In this document: positions 6,543 to 8,524 of the stretch, piece after piece
How positions within the stretch are numbered: the first letter of the stretch is position 1
How the letters are laid out: every line of letters begins with the position of its first letter
Assembly (NCBI GenBank): GCA_900770265.1
Contig: CAAGJR010000188.1
Span: 1-8,524 of the forward strand
Reading direction: 5' to 3'
Source of the DNA: an uncultured Acidaminococcus sp.
GTDB taxonomy: Bacteria; Bacillota; Negativicutes; Acidaminococcales; Acidaminococcaceae
Length of the DNA stretch: 8,524 bases
Translations under genes and position numbers: made by a program
The notes under the pieces: generated by a model
Seen by the model: the letters and a program-made list of their open reading frames with translations, nothing else
What the model was told of the DNA's origin: nothing
Database searches by the model: none

Positions 6543-7400
6543 CTACTCCTCCTGCACCGTATGTGCGATTTCGATTTGTGCATCTCTCTCTATTTCCCGA
6601 AGCCGGCGGGCCGCCTTCTCGGCCTCGTCCCGGCTGGCAAAAATTCCAAACAGCGTGGGGCCGCTGCCGCTCATGAGCACCTTTTCGGCACCCTGGGCTG
6701 CAATGGCTTTCTTCAGGTCCTGGAGCTCGGGGTGTGCCTTCAAAGTCACCTGTTCCAGGTCGTTCTTCATGAGAGCCAGCAGCCGTTTCCGGTCCCCCTG
6801 GCGCAGGGCCTCCTCCAGCCCGTCCAGGTCCACCGGCTCCCGGTCCGTGGCCTTGTCGATCTCGCCATAGACCCAGGCCGTGGAAACCCCCAGTTCCCGG
6901 GGCTTCACCAGCACCAGCCACAACAGCGGAGCCGCCGGCAGTACCGTCATCTGCTCGCCCCGGCCCCGGCCCCGCTGGGTGCCTCCGTAAACACAAAAAG
7001 GCACGTCGCTGCCGATGGTGGCGCCCAGGCGTTCCAGCCCGGTCCGGTCCAGGGGACGGCCACAGAGGTCATTCAGTCCCCGCAGCACCGCGGCCGCATC
7101 CGTACTGCCTCCGGCCAGGCCGGCGGCCAGGAAGATCCGCTTCCGGCAGGCCAGCTGGTAGTTGACTGCGCACCCGGTGGCCCGGGCAAAGGCTTTTGCC
7201 GCCTTCACCATCAGGTTGCTGTCATCACAGGGCAGGTCCGGCCGGTCCGTCTCCAGCCCGAAATCCGGTGCCGGCGTAAACGTGATGGTATCGGCCAAAG
7301 AAATGGATTGCAGGATCATATCCACTTCATGGTACCCATCGGGCCGTTTGCCCAGCACCTGGAGCCCCAGGTTGATCTTGCCATAGGCTGTCCGTTCCAT
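6543..7400 (-). CDS. ispE: 4-diphosphocytidyl-2-C-methyl-D-erythritol kinase
   Basis: A GHMP-family kinase of 285 residues. It phosphorylates CDP-methylerythritol with ATP in the non-mevalonate isoprenoid pathway, supplying among others the undecaprenyl carrier. The start at 7400 (MERTAYGKIN) is chosen over an in-frame ATG 31 codons upstream because the IspE-typical N-terminus begins there and AGGAGG at 7410-7415 lies 9 bases before it. K8 and D132 (in GSDVPF) are the expected catalytic pair. The ATP loop is LAAGLAGGSTDAA at 91-103; the Pro usually found just before it is Phe90. The third GHMP motif, MSGSGPTLFG, is at 243-252. It is the first gene of the minus-strand operon, and its order before purR matches Bacillus. 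Confidence 0.95.
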   Translation of the reverse strand: MERTAYGKINLGLQVLGKRPDGYHEVDMILQSISLADTITFTPAPDFGLETDRPDLPCDDSNLMVKAAKAFARATGCAVNYQLACRKRIFLAAGLAGGSTDAAAVLRGLNDLCGRPLDRTGLERLGATIGSDVPFCVYGGTQRGRGRGEQMTVLPAAPLLWLVLVKPRELGVSTAWVYGEIDKATDREPVDLDGLEEALRQGDRKRLLALMKNDLEQVTLKAHPELQDLKKAIAAQGAEKVLMSGSGPTLFGIFASRDEAEKAARRLREIERDAQIEIAHTVQEE

Positions 7401-7464
7401 GCCTTTCTGCCTCCTCGTCGATGGAATGTTCCCCTCAAAACGAAATGTATTCTGTATCCATATT

Positions 7465-7493
7465 ATTGTATCGTGAAAACGCCCGCACCGCAA
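7465..7493 (-). promoter_or_regulatory. Candidate promoter of the ispE operon
   Basis: On the minus strand TTGCGG (7493-7488) and TACAAT (7470-7465) are separated by 17 bases. The -10 box is good; the -35 box matches only in TTG. A second option with TTTTCA and TACAGA lies slightly downstream. Transcription would start about 60 bases before the ispE ATG. Three TGTAT pentamers (7446, 7453, 7467) sit around the -10 region; whether they matter is unknown. Confidence 0.4.
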
Positions 7494-7513
7494 TAGGTTG
7501 ACAGCATTTTTAT

Positions 7514-7546
7514 GAACGTTTTTTCAAAAATTTTTATCGAACGTTC
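7514..7546. promoter_or_regulatory. Paired AACGTT sites, candidate operator
   Basis: GAACGTT (7514-7520) and the perfect palindrome GAACGTTC (7539-7546) start 25 bases apart in the same orientation, each preceded by TTTAT or TAT. They lie between the divergent ispE-purR operon and the YitT gene. The second copy in its context (TTTATCGAACGTT) matches about 10 of 13 positions of the Bacillus PurBox half-site consensus AWWWCCGAACWWT as I recall it, so binding by the nearby PurR is possible but unproven. Confidence 0.35.
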
Positions 7547-7561
7547 TAGTATCATAAATTT

Positions 7562-7591
7562 CTGTCATCCTTTTGGGAAAAATGTTACAAT
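7562..7591 (+). promoter_or_regulatory. Candidate promoter of the YitT-family gene
   Basis: CTGTCA (7562-7567) and TACAAT (7586-7591) are spaced by 18 bases, giving a start near 7598 and a leader of about 26 bases that carries AAGGAGG. A perfect TTGACA at 7498-7503 has no acceptable -10 box at the right distance. A weaker pair, TTCAAA (7524-7529) with TAGTAT (7547-7552), would have the GAACGTTC palindrome inside its spacer. Confidence 0.5.
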
Positions 7592-7623
7592 ATAGGGAAA
7601 TGCGGTACAAGGAGGTCCTGCCT

Positions 7624-8508
7624 ATGAAAAAACTCGCCATCCGTTATATCATGACGGCCCTGGGATGCCTGTTGATGGCCCTTGCCATCAATGCGTTCTT
7701 TGTCCAGCACCGATTCCTGTCCGGCGGTATCTCCGGGGTCTCCATTATCCTGTATTACCTGACCGGGTGGCCGCCGGGTGTCACCAGTTTCATTTTCAAC
7801 ATCCCTCTGTTCTACGTAGCCTGGAAGTACATGAGCCGGCAGTTCTTCATTGACAGCGTCATCGGCACGGTGCTGTTCTCTGTGGCCCTGGACGGCACCG
7901 CTTTCGTGCAGAACTACGTGAACATCCCCGACCAGCTGCTGTGCTGCATCGCCGGCGGGGTGCTGGGAGGCATGGGCAGTGCTCTGGTGTACCGGTCCGA
8001 GTCCTCCACCGGGGGTGTGGACATCATCGGCTTTTTGACGAAGAAGTACTACAACATCTCCGTGAGTACCACGAACTTCCTGTTTGACACCTGCGTCATG
8101 GTGGCAGCCGTGCTGTTTTTGGGGCTCACCCCCGTGCTGTACAGTATGGTGCTGTTCTTCATCACATTCCAGGCCACCAACGTATTCATGGTGGGCTTCG
8201 ATTACAAGAAGCAGGTCATCATCGTCTCCACCCACGCCGAAGAGATCGGGGAGCGGGTCATGGACGAGGTGAACCGGGGCATCACCATCCTCCACGGGGA
8301 AGGCGGCTACACCCGGCGGCCTTTGGAAATCCTGCTGGTGGTGGTCAAGCTCACCCAGCTGGCCCATTTGGAAAAGATCATCAAAGAAGTGGACCCCATG
8401 GCCTTCGTCACCATCCAGGATGCCAACAACGTATTCGGCCGGGGCTTCACCCAGCCGAACCTGGATATCGACGAGGAACGGAGACTGAAAAAAGAAGCGT
8501 CGCAGTGA
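7624..8508 (+). CDS. YitT-family membrane protein with DUF2179 domain
   Basis: A 294-residue integral membrane protein of unknown biochemical role; relatives are widespread in Firmicutes. The N-terminal two thirds holds about five or six hydrophobic segments (roughly 7-28, 34-47, 53-68, 77-92, 104-124 and 152-186, the last probably two helices), with the family motifs FLSGGISGVS (31-40) and SSTGGVDIIGFL (127-138), which mark the two related halves. Residues about 195-275 form the soluble C-terminal DUF2179 domain, ending in MAFVTIQDANNVFGRGF. The start at 7624 (MKKLAIRY) is chosen because AAGGAGG at 7609-7615 lies 8 bases upstream; an open extension of 17 codons has no ribosome site. It is transcribed divergently from ispE and its terminator overlaps its end, so it is probably a single-gene unit. 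Confidence 0.93.
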   Translation: MKKLAIRYIMTALGCLLMALAINAFFVQHRFLSGGISGVSIILYYLTGWPPGVTSFIFNIPLFYVAWKYMSRQFFIDSVIGTVLFSVALDGTAFVQNYVNIPDQLLCCIAGGVLGGMGSALVYRSESSTGGVDIIGFLTKKYYNISVSTTNFLFDTCVMVAAVLFLGLTPVLYSMVLFFITFQATNVFMVGFDYKKQVIIVSTHAEEIGERVMDEVNRGITILHGEGGYTRRPLEILLVVVKLTQLAHLEKIIKEVDPMAFVTIQDANNVFGRGFTQPNLDIDEERRLKKEASQ

Positions 8509-8521
8509 TGCGGCGCTTTTT
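8495..8521 (+). terminator. Terminator overlapping the end of the YitT-family gene
   Basis: A 10-base stem (8495-8504 with 8509-8518, one G-T pair) closes on the 4-base loop GTGA and runs into five T (8517-8521). The stop codon TGA (8506-8508) is in the loop, so the left arm is coding sequence. A stretch of A before the stem suggests it may also act on the opposite strand. Confidence 0.8.
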
Positions 8522-8524
8522 CAT

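Noticed and set aside
7498..7503. Perfect TTGACA as the -35 box of the YitT gene
   Set aside because: No acceptable -10 box lies 16-19 bases downstream.

Overview
The window looks like chromosome of a moderately GC-rich Firmicute, most plausibly a Negativicute such as Acidaminococcus or a relative. That placement is inferred from protein character, strong AGGAGG ribosome sites and the ispE-purR-glmU gene set; no 16S or other marker is present. The sequence splits into two zones. Bases 1 to about 2330 are accessory: the 3' part of a frameshifted IS1182-type transposase with a strong terminator, then about 700 bases of non-coding sequence rich in short repeats, then a low-GC RelB/DinJ-YafQ type II toxin-antitoxin pair with its own promoter. 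From about 2386 to the end is GC-rich core sequence.

The core is a minus-strand cluster read from 7400 down to 2386: ispE (isoprenoid precursor synthesis), a GntR/FCD-family regulator, purR (PRPP-sensing purine regulator), a threonine ammonia-lyase with an ACT domain, and glmU (UDP-GlcNAc synthesis). Gaps run from a 1-base overlap to 21 bases and every gene has its own ribosome site, so it reads as one operon. It resembles the Bacillus block ispE-purR-yabJ-spoVG-glmU-prs, but a GntR gene lies between ispE and purR, ilvA occupies the yabJ (RidA) position, and spoVG and prs are absent. Downstream of glmU, where prs would be expected, the toxin-antitoxin pair and insertion sequence lie instead, convergent with glmU and separated from it by a probably bidirectional terminator.

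Divergent from ispE, on the plus strand, is a YitT-family membrane protein with a C-terminal DUF2179 domain; its terminator begins inside the last codons of the gene. The 223-base region between the two divergent starts carries candidate promoters for both sides and two AACGTT-centred sites that could be an operator.

I do not see a clear undescribed system here. The points most worth checking are ilvA sitting in the slot of its usual detoxifying partner family, the repeat cluster at 1153-1266, the paired AACGTT sites, and a YafQ toxin lacking one of the usual active-site histidines.
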